Shown here piece after piece: positions 45,001 through 53,230 of a stretch of DNA of 64,000 nt (the first letter of the stretch is position 1; each line of letters starts with the position of its first letter). The notes beneath the pieces are model-generated. The model was given only the letters and a program-made list of their open reading frames with translations, did not search any database and was not told the DNA's origin. Origin of the DNA: Spirosoma endbachense (GTDB taxonomy: Bacteria; Bacteroidota; Bacteroidia; Cytophagales; Spirosomataceae); contig NZ_CP045997.1 in the NCBI RefSeq assembly GCF_010233585.1, positions 1 to 64,000 of the forward strand. The letters are read 5' to 3'. Position numbers and translations under genes: made by a program.

Positions 45001-46274
45001 GAGCTACGCTTCCGGCAGGCACAAGTTACGTTATTGTTGACAACACCGGCGGATCACCCATAACGGGCACGTTCAATGGTTTGGCCGAAGGGAGTACCAT
45101 CAATGCAGGAACGGCTAAATTCCAGATTACGTATCAGGGTGGTACAGGCAATGATATTTCGCTGACGGTAAGTCAACCTACGGGAGGGCCTTTAGCCTTA
45201 TTGACACCGACATACAATTGCCAGACAGGGGCCTTTACATTCAGAACGAGCGGTGGCAATGGCTCACCCATCGAATACTACGCGGCACCCGGCATTACGG
45301 GCTGGACGACCAACCCGAATCAGTTCGTTGATGAGGGCTTGCGTACGGCCGCCGATGCACCCGTTATCACGCTGCGCGCTCGCCAAAGTGGATCGGAAGA
45401 AGTGACTCTGGACTGGAATATCCGTGCCGTTTGTCCGCTTGGGCCGAACCTGCCAGCCAATCAGGCGCCGAGTCTGATTAGCGCGCTCACCAACCAATCT
45501 GCACTCGTAAATCAACCTTTTAGTTACAGCTTACCGGTCAATACCTTTGGTGATCCAGATGGCGATGTGTTGAGTTTGTCGGCAACCGGTTTACCAACAG
45601 GACTAAGCTTGTCGAATGGAATCATTTCTGGTATACCCTCTTCTACGGGTGTAGCCACGATCATCGTTACGGCTACCGATCCGGGGGGGCTGCATGTGTC
45701 GAGTAGTTTCCAACTTACCGTCAGCGATGCTGCCAGTGGGCCACTGACTTTGCTGGCACCTGATTATAGTTGTCAGACCGGGGCTTTTACGTTCAGAACG
45801 AGCGGTGGCGATGGCTCACTGATCGAGTATTATGCGGTGCCCGGTATTACGGGCTGGACAACGAATCCGAACCAGTTTGTCGATCAGGAAATGCGCACGG
45901 CCGCCGATGCACCCGTATTGACGCTAAGAGCCCGTCAGAATGGCCGGGAAGTGACCCTGGACTGGAATATCCGGGCTGTTTGTCCGGTTGGTAGCCGAAT
46001 TGGCACAACGGAGATCCAAACCCCATTGGTCGTGACTGTTTTGGGCAATCCGATCGCTACTGAGCGGGCGGAGGTTGAGATTCATGGAGCTTCGGGACAA
46101 TCCGTAAACATACTATTGACTGATCTGGCTGGTAGTCAGTTGCTGGAACAACACATTGACCAGGCCACCGCCATACAGCGTCAGGTCATACCGCTAAACC
46201 GAAAAGCTGGTGTTTATTTACTGCGGGTCAGTACGGCCGCAAAAAGAGCAGTGGTAAAGTTAATTAAGCCATAA
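42006..46274 (+). CDS. Modular secreted alginate-lyase-like protein with beta-strand repeats and T9SS sorting domain
   Basis: A 1422-residue surface or secreted protein. Signal peptide ends SVLAQ (about 49). Residues about 50-420 form an alginate-lyase-superfamily helical barrel, with FVHPGLLHKQADLDRMK, NYWANWDLCN and the motif QESGRDQGHT. A Big-like domain covers about 423-505. About 600-1055 is Gly/Thr/Asn-rich with autotransporter-like strand repeats (VTVSNGKLILNGSNEYQG-type units, ending APGNSVGTF). Then comes an 83-residue domain, a putative-Ig (He_PIG) domain (about 1150-1235), and a second copy of the 83-residue domain. The last 80 residues end GVYLLRVSTAAKRAVVKLIKP, a T9SS sorting-domain pattern (parts shown). 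A polysaccharide-lyase role is inferred; alginate itself is not established. Confidence 0.82.
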   Translation: MKKNILNLPYSWGMGLGHSRPKSTKITSFVKALPLLLLFFWTSAASVLAQPFVHPGLLHKQADLDRMKAKIAANAQPWKSSWDILAANSHSSLGRAFTNPVPTIIYRGFDGTNAENYASLFRDAASAYATALRWQITGDNAYAEKSIAIMNAWSAALTTISGTSDKFLLAGIQGYQLANAAEIMRTYSGWAPADFARYQNWMLTVFYSMNHDFLVNHNGACISNYWANWDLCNMASMLSIGVLCDRRDIYNEAVDYFKNGAGMGSIKNVVPAIYGDLGQWQESGRDQGHTVLGVALAGSFCEMAWNQGEDLYGYDDNRLLKGFEYIAKYNLGYEVPYTTYSNCIGVVQPIVSEDGRGNIRPVWELVYNHYVNRKGLSAPYTARFAQIVRPEGGGGNFGPNSGGYDQLGYGTLAFSLDEPTKPNNQTITFPAIANKEFGAPDFSPGATASSGLPVVYSSSNPGIASVNADGTIHVSKPGTTTIIAQQMGDSQYNLATIMYQTLTVNPIPGVTDGTWTNTTGITTSTISSTSGSADLTWSGQTFVVGDLVRLTGTVPGGFIANTAYNVVAVTGNKIQLAQRPGGSAVVATSTIANGTGLRFLKWSTATNWSNSIIPGGVQSNATFGATSFSNIGGVTLDGNITVGTLTYAANGTSELHLASGQNGGTLTFQALSGMPTINMINSGSRKLFLGNAINNSRIPMKIAGTQGLKILTPIYGSSGSYAGLRIQAAMDWSGLQGGINLAQGTIELHNTTNSTTDADNVLLPPQRLTMGTDATAVLVFNGANLYTSKQTIGALDGTDAAYIIARNALTNGTSTLVVGADNQDGTFEGTIGSGPTADAADKGRVNLEKTGTGTQTITGAIKNGTTTVAGTPFYSAVTVSNGKLILNGSNEYQGATTVTSGSLVINGSLVSPIRVNGGTLAGTGTSTASVSVGTGSGSGASIAPGNSVGTFTTTGALLVNADATYNLEFNSNQAAFDKLVANGVTINNAALVITDLGNGATLPAGTSYVIVDNTGGSPITGTFNGLAEGSTINAGTAKFQITYQGGTGNDISLTVSQPTGGPLALLTPTYNCQTGAFTFRTSGGNGSPIEYYAAPGITGWTTNPNQFVDEGLRTAADAPVITLRARQSGSEEVTLDWNIRAVCPLGPNLPANQAPSLISALTNQSALVNQPFSYSLPVNTFGDPDGDVLSLSATGLPTGLSLSNGIISGIPSSTGVATIIVTATDPGGLHVSSSFQLTVSDAASGPLTLLAPDYSCQTGAFTFRTSGGDGSLIEYYAVPGITGWTTNPNQFVDQEMRTAADAPVLTLRARQNGREVTLDWNIRAVCPVGSRIGTTEIQTPLVVTVLGNPIATERAEVEIHGASGQSVNILLTDLAGSQLLEQHIDQATAIQRQVIPLNRKAGVYLLRVSTAAKRAVVKLIKP
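45187..45985 (+). repeat. Direct repeat of an 83-residue domain inside the modular protein
   Basis: Copies at about 45187-45435 and 45738-45985 encode nearly identical domains: both contain SCQTGAFTFRTSGG or NCQTGAFTFRTSGG, ITGWTTNPNQFVD and LDWNIRAVCP. The DNA is also very similar, which points to a recent duplication. They flank a single He_PIG-like domain. Confidence 0.85.
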
Positions 46275-46308
46275 CGGTTATTGTGTTCTGTCGATGACTA
46301 GTTGCTGA

Positions 46309-46453
46309 GAGCAGAGCAGTACTATACTTTCGGGTGTAGCTTGCTCTGCTCTTGTGGGATAGGCAGGAAGGTAAAAGTCGAGTAGAGTGGAGTCGGTTTC
46401 TAAAAACCGACTCCACGAATCGTCCTGGTAAGGGTCAGGTTGAAGAACCTGAC
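46309..46453. repeat. Cluster of three perfect hairpins
   Basis: Within 145 bp are an 11-bp stem (46309-46319 with 46343-46353, AGAGCAGAGCA), a 13-bp stem (46387-46399 with 46404-46416, GTGGAGTCGGTTT) and an 8-bp stem (46434-46441 with 46446-46453, GTCAGGTT). The gap holds no gene. The last two resemble the 25363-25404 palindrome. The first could end the large gene upstream. Confidence 0.7.
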
Positions 46454-46497
46454 ACCACCCCAATAAGCTGAATCGTGAGTTTTAGGAAGTTAATCGC

Positions 46498-48144
46498 ATG
46501 CGAATAGATAAAACGTGTTTATGGTTTTTGTGGGCCTGTTTCGGTTCTGTAATTCCTGCCCAGGCTCAAGTGTGGCAATGGTCAGCCCCGGTAAATTCAG
46601 TTGTTTCCACAGAAACCAACGATCATCCACAGGCCTTTTTGTGGATTCCTGAAAACTGTAAGTACGTTCGGGGCGTAGTGGTCGGTCAGCATAATATGCT
46701 GGAGGAGGGCATTTTCGAACATCCTGATTTTCGTAAAAAACTAGCCAAATTAGGTTTTGCCGAGGTTTGGGTAACGCCCGGTTTTAATTTCGTTTTTGAT
46801 TTTACGAATGGAGCCAGCGCGCAATTTCAGAACATGATGGATCAACTAGCTATTGTTTCCGGGTATACTGAACTGAAATTTTCCCCCGTTGTGCCCATTG
46901 GTCATTCCGCTTTGGCCAGCTATCCGTGGAATTTTGCGGCCTGGAACCCCGGTCGTACGCTTGCAGCAATATCCATACATGGCGATGCTCCACTCACCAA
47001 ACTTACTGGCAGTGGTCGCCCTAATCCCGATTGGGAAGTGCCCAGCCCAGCGATCCGGCCGCACGGTAACCGAACCATCGAGGGTGTGCCGGGGCTGATG
47101 GTGATGGGCGAATATGAGTGGTGGGAAGATCGGCTCAGCCCGGCTTTTGCCTATGTGGCCAAACATCCGCAAACGCCATTTAGCTTACTGGCCGATGCGG
47201 GTAGGGGACATTTCGACTACTCCGATGAACTGGTAAACTTTCTGGCACTGTATATCGGGAAAGCCGCTGCATACCGATTGCCTGATAAAAGAAACGTAAA
47301 AGATAGTGTGGTCTTAACACCCATTAATCCCGAACACGGCTGGCTCATGGACAGGTGGCGAAAAGATAGTTTACCGATGGCCAGCCCTGCGCCCTATTTG
47401 GCCTACAAAGGCAATAAACAGGTTGCATCCTGGTGCTTCGATAAAGAGATGGCTGAGGCCACCGAAGCAATCTACCGACAGGCGAGGGGGAAAAAACCAC
47501 AGCATCTGGGGTTTCAGCAAAACGGCCACTTTTTAGAGCCTATGAAAAGTCATGGCAATTATCAGCTACAATTTTTGCCCGAAGCAGATGGCATTACTTT
47601 CCATCTGACAAGTGTGTTTACGGATAGTACACGAGTGCGCCCTACTGCTAACCATGCCCGTACAAGGATTTCGATAGATCGGATTTGTGGCCCCGTGAAG
47701 AAGCTGAACGACAGTACCTTTCAGCTCAGCTTTTATCGGATGGGGTTCAATAATCCCAAACGATCCAATGACATCTGGCTCCTGGCTTCCAACAAGGGCG
47801 ATAAAACCAACAAGAGTATCGTACAGCAGGCCGACATCCGATTCCCGCTGGTCAATAAGGAAGGGAAAGCGCAGATAATCCGCTTTTCTCAGCTACAGGA
47901 TCAAAAGACAGGTGTAAAATCATTGACACTGAATGCCGTTTCAGATGCCCTTATGCCCGTCTCGTATTATGTGAAGGAAGGGCCAGCTATAATTGAGGGA
48001 AATCGTCTGGTCTTTACCAAAATCCCTCCCCGTAGCAAAATGCCCCTGAAAGTAACGGTTGTCGCCTGGCAATATGGAACAAGCATAGGAGTTAAGGTTC
48101 AATCGGCTACTCCGGTCGAGCAGCATTTTTATATTACCAGATAA
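46498..48144 (+). CDS. Secreted protein with alpha/beta-hydrolase-like N-terminal half, unknown role
   Basis: A 548-residue exported protein (signal peptide to AQAQ, residue 24). Residues about 35-270 look like an alpha/beta-hydrolase fold: FLWIPENCKYVRGVVV as first strands, Ser137 in the nucleophile-elbow-like VPIGHSALAS, and a possible catalytic His in GRGHFDYSDE. About 340-545 is a beta-rich C-terminal part without a recognised family. It resembles secreted hydrolases annotated only as hypothetical in Bacteroidota glycan loci. An esterase removing acyl groups from polysaccharide is possible, but the elbow is G-H-S-A-L rather than strict G-x-S-x-G. Confidence 0.7.
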   Translation: MRIDKTCLWFLWACFGSVIPAQAQVWQWSAPVNSVVSTETNDHPQAFLWIPENCKYVRGVVVGQHNMLEEGIFEHPDFRKKLAKLGFAEVWVTPGFNFVFDFTNGASAQFQNMMDQLAIVSGYTELKFSPVVPIGHSALASYPWNFAAWNPGRTLAAISIHGDAPLTKLTGSGRPNPDWEVPSPAIRPHGNRTIEGVPGLMVMGEYEWWEDRLSPAFAYVAKHPQTPFSLLADAGRGHFDYSDELVNFLALYIGKAAAYRLPDKRNVKDSVVLTPINPEHGWLMDRWRKDSLPMASPAPYLAYKGNKQVASWCFDKEMAEATEAIYRQARGKKPQHLGFQQNGHFLEPMKSHGNYQLQFLPEADGITFHLTSVFTDSTRVRPTANHARTRISIDRICGPVKKLNDSTFQLSFYRMGFNNPKRSNDIWLLASNKGDKTNKSIVQQADIRFPLVNKEGKAQIIRFSQLQDQKTGVKSLTLNAVSDALMPVSYYVKEGPAIIEGNRLVFTKIPPRSKMPLKVTVVAWQYGTSIGVKVQSATPVEQHFYITR

Positions 48145-48176
48145 GAAAACGATGCTAGCAAAACCATTTTTTAACG

Positions 48177-48184
48177 TAAATTTG
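48177..48184 (+). promoter_or_regulatory. -7 element upstream of the Hsp70-like gene
   Basis: TAAATTTG fits TAnnTTTG and lies 91 nt before the start codon. No clear -33 TTTG is visible, so this is tentative. Confidence 0.4.
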
Positions 48185-48274
48185 CCCCCCTTTTATCTAG
48201 CGATACGTCGTGCAGGCTATAGTGTTTCTTCCCACTACAGGATCTGTGCACGATGAAAATTTAGACAGACCGGA

Positions 48275-49561
48275 ATGGCAACGATTTCCTGCGGAATAGA
48301 TTTTGGCACATCGAATACGAGTGTAGCCATCGATAATAACGGTGAAATTAGCCTGGTGCCGGTTGAACAAGGGTCTGTAACCATTCCCAGTGCCATTTTC
48401 TTCCAGAGTATCGATAACAAGCCCTTCTTCGGCAGAACGGCCGTCAATCTGTTCTTCGATCGGAAGTCCGGTCGTTTTATGCGAAGTTTAAAGCGGGTTT
48501 TGGGTACTTCCCTCATGAAACATGGAACCATCGTTAATGGTACTTCCATGAATTTTGCCACCATCATCACCGCTTTTTTAAGGCATGTTAAAGCGAAAGC
48601 GGATGCTGCTGCCGGTCAGGAAATCGAACATGTGGTTATGGGACGCCCTGTTCATTTTGTCGACAATGACCCGATGGCCGATGCGCAGGCTCAGGCCGAA
48701 CTAAAGGCAATTGCGCAGCGAATCGGCTTTAAATACATCGATTTTCAGTTCGAACCGATTGCTGCGGCCTTTGCGCACGAAGCTAAGTTAAACGGTGAAA
48801 AACTGGCGATTGTCGCTGATCTGGGTGGAGGTACATCTGATTTTACGGTGATCAGACTGTCGAATAAAGCCATTCACAAAACGGATCGATCATCCGATAT
48901 TCTGGCCAATACGGGTATTCGGGTTGGGGGTAATGATTTTGATAAAGATTTAAGCCTGGCGGCTATCATGCCCGAACTGGGGTACCGCAGCCGATACGGT
49001 GATAAATACCTGGAAGTTCCATTAAAACCCTATCATGACCTGGCTGAGTGGAGTAAAGTTAATTTTCTGTATACGCCCAAAGTCATCATGCAAACCCGGC
49101 AATTTCTGCATCAGTCGCATGATAAAAAGCGGTATAGTCGGCTCCTGAAGGTACTTGAAGATGAAACCGGTCATACACTTCTTGCCGCTGCCGAGGGGGC
49201 AAAAATTGCGCTGTCGTCGCAGAGTGAGCACCGGGCCGCGTTTGATTTTATCGAGGACGATTTTTTGATAACGATCAAACGCGCTCTCTTTGAAGCAGCT
49301 ATTCAGGATGAAGTAGAGAAAATCGCGGCCTCAGCCACCCAGTGCCTCCGGGAGGCCGGTGTCAGAAATGAAGACATTGATCTGGTCATACTTACTGGCG
49401 GCTCTACAGAAGTTCACTCCATACAGGCCGAATTCAAGCGACTCTTTCCAAAGGCAGCAATTGCTGATGAAAACAAGCTCTCCAGCGTTGGTCTTGGTCT
49501 GGCTTATGATAGTCAGCATAAATTTGGTAAAAGCACAAAGCACACATTGATTGCCCCGTAG
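48275..49561 (+). CDS. YegD-like Hsp70-family ATPase lacking a substrate-binding domain
   Basis: A 428-residue cytoplasmic actin/Hsp70-fold ATPase. It shows phosphate-1 GIDFGTSNTSVAI, phosphate-2 VADLGGGTSDFTV (about 187-200), a central EPIAAAFAHEA segment, and the adenosine motif LTGGSTEVHSIQ (about 373-385). It stops right after the nucleotide-binding domain, so the peptide-binding and lid domains of DnaK are missing, as in E. coli YegD. It has no signal peptide and no obvious partner gene. It is the only non-carbohydrate cytoplasmic gene in this enzyme cluster. Confidence 0.92.
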   Translation: MATISCGIDFGTSNTSVAIDNNGEISLVPVEQGSVTIPSAIFFQSIDNKPFFGRTAVNLFFDRKSGRFMRSLKRVLGTSLMKHGTIVNGTSMNFATIITAFLRHVKAKADAAAGQEIEHVVMGRPVHFVDNDPMADAQAQAELKAIAQRIGFKYIDFQFEPIAAAFAHEAKLNGEKLAIVADLGGGTSDFTVIRLSNKAIHKTDRSSDILANTGIRVGGNDFDKDLSLAAIMPELGYRSRYGDKYLEVPLKPYHDLAEWSKVNFLYTPKVIMQTRQFLHQSHDKKRYSRLLKVLEDETGHTLLAAAEGAKIALSSQSEHRAAFDFIEDDFLITIKRALFEAAIQDEVEKIAASATQCLREAGVRNEDIDLVILTGGSTEVHSIQAEFKRLFPKAAIADENKLSSVGLGLAYDSQHKFGKSTKHTLIAP

Positions 49562-49666
49562 AGAAAAACGTCCCTGATTCATCAGGAAAATGGTAGCTTA
49601 GCGGCAGAAAATGCCAGGAAGTAGGGGCAGATGGAAATAGGGTTAGAAAATTTAGTATATCGTTGT

Positions 49667-50668
49667 ATGAAGGTTAATGAGTCGTTATTGATCCTGGTTT
49701 TGATTAGCGTTACTCTGACCACGGTTTTTTCGCAAAACCGAACGCCTGTGCTAAGGCAGGATGTACCCCTGGATTCTATTCGCCTGAGCGACCCGTTTAT
49801 CCTGGCCGACAAAGCTACCGCAACGTACTACATGACCGGTACGGGGGGCATGCTGTGGAAAAGCAAAGACCTGAAAAAATGGACAGGCCCAGTCATAATT
49901 GCCAAAACTGACCCTGAATCCTGGATGGGAAAGAGCCCGATGATCTGGGCGGCAGAACTGCACCACTACAACGATAAATACTACTATTTTGCCACCTTCA
50001 CCAACCGGGAGGTGAAAATTGATACGGTCGCCGGGAATGTCATCGAACGCCGGGCCTCCCATGTTTTAGTAAGCGATAAAGCCGAGGGACCCTATGTCCC
50101 CATGAAAGACCCGGTCTACCTGCCCGCTGACAAACCTACCTTGGATGGCACATTTTGGGTGGATAAAGATGGTAAGCCTTACATGGTTTATTGTTATGAA
50201 TGGCTGCAAAACCTGAATGGAACCATTGAAAAAATTGAGCTAAAGCCCGATTTGAGCGGTTCGATCGGTGAAGGAAAACTGCTTTTTCGGGCCAGCGAAA
50301 GCCCGTGGAGCCGTGAGAAATCGAATGATAAGATTGGCCCGAATAAAGTGACGGACGGCCCCTATTTATTCCAAACAGGAACCGGAAAGCTTGGCATGAT
50401 CTGGACCAGCTGGATATACGATGTTTATACACAAGGCGTTGCCTATTCGGAAAGCGGCACGCTGGATGGACCCTGGATACAGGAGAAAGAGCCTATAACC
50501 CCGCCCAATTACGGTCATGGAATGTTGTTCTCTACGCTGGATGGCAAGTGGTTGATGTCACTTCATAGTCATAAATCCAGCAACGGCCGTAATGTCCGGG
50601 TTCCTCATTTATTTGAAGTAGACTTTTCGGGCAATAAGTTGGTTATCGGTAAGCCCTATATCCCTTAA
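49667..50668 (+). CDS. Glycoside hydrolase family 43 enzyme
   Basis: A 333-residue secreted five-bladed beta-propeller glycosidase. From the ATG at 49667 the signal peptide is clean (ending TTVFSQ); the ATG 12 codons earlier gives a poor signal sequence. The general base Asp is in RLSDPFILAD, the acid region is AAELHHYNDKYYYF, and DGTFWVDKDGKPYMV and TDGPYLF are typical blade motifs (parts). GH43 enzymes act on alpha-L-arabinofuranosides, beta-xylosides or galactans, so it would trim side chains of a plant-type glycan. Confidence 0.9.
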   Translation: MKVNESLLILVLISVTLTTVFSQNRTPVLRQDVPLDSIRLSDPFILADKATATYYMTGTGGMLWKSKDLKKWTGPVIIAKTDPESWMGKSPMIWAAELHHYNDKYYYFATFTNREVKIDTVAGNVIERRASHVLVSDKAEGPYVPMKDPVYLPADKPTLDGTFWVDKDGKPYMVYCYEWLQNLNGTIEKIELKPDLSGSIGEGKLLFRASESPWSREKSNDKIGPNKVTDGPYLFQTGTGKLGMIWTSWIYDVYTQGVAYSESGTLDGPWIQEKEPITPPNYGHGMLFSTLDGKWLMSLHSHKSSNGRNVRVPHLFEVDFSGNKLVIGKPYIP

Positions 50669-50832
50669 GTTAGCGCCTTTATTGCCCACTAAGTAGTTCA
50701 TCCTACGTGGCTTGTAGATTTCGTACAAGGCCATCGCTCCAGCGTTTCGTATAGATTTACGGCCTGACGATGAGCCACTCGTCGGCAATCAGCTTCATTT
50801 TTTGTGTATGCATCATTGTGCGACCATTGTTC

Positions 50833-51117
50833 TCACTTGTTCTTTCGGTCTGTTTCATAGTAAAGGCAATGATCTCGCAGAATGGCTAATTTGTAAATAA
50901 AAAAGCTTAACAAAAGGGTATGGATACCAGCTAAATGCCTATTTACAGGCAGATGGATTCCCCAAATGGAGTTGCCCCATGAAAAGTCATAGCCTTTGTT
51001 GTTCGATTGAACCAGTTGGTAGAGTCGATAAAGCAGGGGCTGGTGTTTTAACTGAAAGACCGGCCAATTACCGATATCCGCATGGCAAAGGATAGCATAA
51101 TGAATTTCGACGTATAG
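50833..51117 (-). pseudogene. 94-codon open frame without a start codon, possible gene remnant
   Basis: The minus frame from 51117 down to a TGA at 50833-50835 is open for 94 codons and bounded by TAA at 51118-51120, with no ATG or GTG inside. The translation looks protein-like (for example GYDFSWGNSIWGIHLPV and HTLLLSFFIYKLAILRD) and is rich in Trp, Tyr and His. I do not recognise a family. It lies in the 573-bp gap between the GH43 and GH97 genes, where I saw no other feature. Confidence 0.3.
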
Positions 51118-51241
51118 TTATAAGCGTTCACGGCTAGGCACGCAATCAGGGCATTCGTGGGGCGAAATTTTGCTATTAAAATGCTTGCTCCAGTCTAAAG
51201 GTTTGACTGGACACATCTTTTATGATTTCTGAACAGAAATA

Positions 51242-53176
51242 ATGCGACGTTTCATTTTCTATGCCCTGCTTGCCGGGATTTTATTCACCCGATCCGTTTT
51301 TGGCCAGACAGTGGCGAATCCGCCATCGGAAACACATCTTCAATCGCCGGATGGTAAGCTGGAGGTCGTGTTCGCGCAGAAGGAAACCAGCTCCGGCAAA
51401 CCGAACGCGGCCCGACGACAGATGACGTATCAGGTCAATTTTCAGAAGAAACCCGTTATTCTCGAATCGGGGCTGGGTATTCAGGTCGACAACCATATTT
51501 TCGAGCAGGCCATGGCTCAGAAAGTATCCAGTGCAGTTGGGTCGGCGGGTGCTGGCTGGTGCGACAACCTGTCCATAAAAAACGTTATCAATACACAGCG
51601 CGACACAACCTGGAAACCTGTTTATGGCGAGCGCAGCCTGATTCGTGACCAGTATAACCAGATTGAAATTCAGCTTCAGAAAGATGATAACCCGAACTAT
51701 CGCCTGAGCATCTTTATCCGTGCCTATAATGAAGGTGTTGCCATCCGATATTTTTTCCCGGAGCACCCGCAGGGGCTATACCATCGGGTAATGGCTGAAA
51801 ATACCGAATTTGCGCTCCCTGCTGATACCAAAGCCTGGTTTACGGGTTGGGCGCAGGGTCCGTATTCATTACGGCCGTTACGCGACTGGCCGGATATGGC
51901 CGAGCGCCCATTGACGCTCCAGTTGCCCAATAAGCTGTACGTAAGTCTGGCAGAAGCGGACCTGACCGATTATGCACTGACAAAGTATAAGTTATTGCCT
52001 GCCAAACCGAATACGCTGGTGACTGCAATGTATGAAAGTGCCGATTTGATGTCGGATGTAGGGACACCCTGGCGTGTCATCATGGTAGCCGAACACCCCG
52101 GTCAACTCCTCGAAAATAATGACATTCTGTTGAACCTGAACCCGCCGACAACGCTCCAGAACACCAACTGGATTAAGCCGGGAAAGGTCATGCGTGAGGT
52201 GACACTCACCGATGAGGGGGCCAATGCCTGCATCGATTTTGCCGCGGCTCACCAGCTACAATACATGCTATTCGACTGGAAATGGTACGGCCCGGCATTC
52301 AGTTTCAATTCGGATGCGACAAAAGTAGTGGCCAAAATGGACCTTCAGAAAATTATCGAGTATGGAAAGCAAAAAGGAGTTGGAGTGATCCTGTACGTCA
52401 ACCTGCAGGCATTGTACAAACAGATGGACGAGATCTTTCCGCTCTATAAAAAGTGGGGCGTAAAGGGCGTAAAGTTTGGGTTTGTGCAGGTCGGATCACA
52501 CCGCTGGACAACCTGGCTTACTGAAGCGAAACGAAAGGCAATGGAAAATGGCCTGATGGTAAGTATTCACGACGAATACCGACCGACCGGAACCAGCCGA
52601 ACCTACCCGAACGTGATGACGCAGGAAGGTATTCGAGGCAATGAAGAGTTTCCTGATGCTACACACAATACCATTTTGCCCTTCACGCGGTATCTGGCCG
52701 GCGCTGGCGATTATACAATTTGTTATTACGATAAACGGCTAAAAAACACTCATGCTCATCAGCTGGCCATGAATGTTATTTCATATAGTCCACTGCAATC
52801 CGTTTTCTGGTACGACAAACCCGCTCAATACGGTGGCGAACCCGAAATAGAGTTCTTCGAGAAAGTCCCGACCGTTTGGGATGAAACGAAAGTGATTCAC
52901 GATGCCATCGGTGAATACGTTACGATCGCCCGGCGGAGTAATAACGACTGGTTTGTCGGCACGATCAGCAACAACGATGGTCGAAACCTTAAAGTACCGC
53001 TCGATTTTCTACCCAAAGGAAAGGCATATACGGCCCATATTTATTCGGACGATCCGACTGTTCAAACCAAAACCCAGGTGCGTGTATCCATCAAAAAGGT
53101 AAAAGCCGGACAATCACTGGATATGACGTTGCTCCCGAAAGGCGGGCAGGCAATTTGGCTGACACCAGATCTATAA
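51242..53176 (+). CDS. Glycoside hydrolase family 97 enzyme (SusB-like)
   Basis: A 644-residue exported glycosidase. Signal peptide ends SVFGQ. The N-terminal beta-super-sandwich (about 30-280) is followed by a catalytic TIM barrel beginning at TNWIKPGKVMREV, then YMLFDWKWYGPAF (about 340) and the catalytic-region motif IHDEYRPTGTSRTYPNV (about 445-460), and a C-terminal beta-domain. GH97 enzymes are calcium-dependent alpha-glucosidases or alpha-galactosidases; inverting and retaining types differ at acidic residues in this loop, which I cannot settle by eye. It is followed 54 bp later by the GH88 gene, so both are likely co-transcribed. Confidence 0.93.
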   Translation: MRRFIFYALLAGILFTRSVFGQTVANPPSETHLQSPDGKLEVVFAQKETSSGKPNAARRQMTYQVNFQKKPVILESGLGIQVDNHIFEQAMAQKVSSAVGSAGAGWCDNLSIKNVINTQRDTTWKPVYGERSLIRDQYNQIEIQLQKDDNPNYRLSIFIRAYNEGVAIRYFFPEHPQGLYHRVMAENTEFALPADTKAWFTGWAQGPYSLRPLRDWPDMAERPLTLQLPNKLYVSLAEADLTDYALTKYKLLPAKPNTLVTAMYESADLMSDVGTPWRVIMVAEHPGQLLENNDILLNLNPPTTLQNTNWIKPGKVMREVTLTDEGANACIDFAAAHQLQYMLFDWKWYGPAFSFNSDATKVVAKMDLQKIIEYGKQKGVGVILYVNLQALYKQMDEIFPLYKKWGVKGVKFGFVQVGSHRWTTWLTEAKRKAMENGLMVSIHDEYRPTGTSRTYPNVMTQEGIRGNEEFPDATHNTILPFTRYLAGAGDYTICYYDKRLKNTHAHQLAMNVISYSPLQSVFWYDKPAQYGGEPEIEFFEKVPTVWDETKVIHDAIGEYVTIARRSNNDWFVGTISNNDGRNLKVPLDFLPKGKAYTAHIYSDDPTVQTKTQVRVSIKKVKAGQSLDMTLLPKGGQAIWLTPDL

Positions 53177-53230
53177 AATCCATTGTATAGGTACTCATCC
53201 TCTCCATCTCTAAAAAGACAATTGATACTC

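Noticed and set aside
45187..45985. Possible CRISPR-like repeat
   Set aside because: The repeats are two long, in-frame protein-domain copies, not short direct repeats with spacers.
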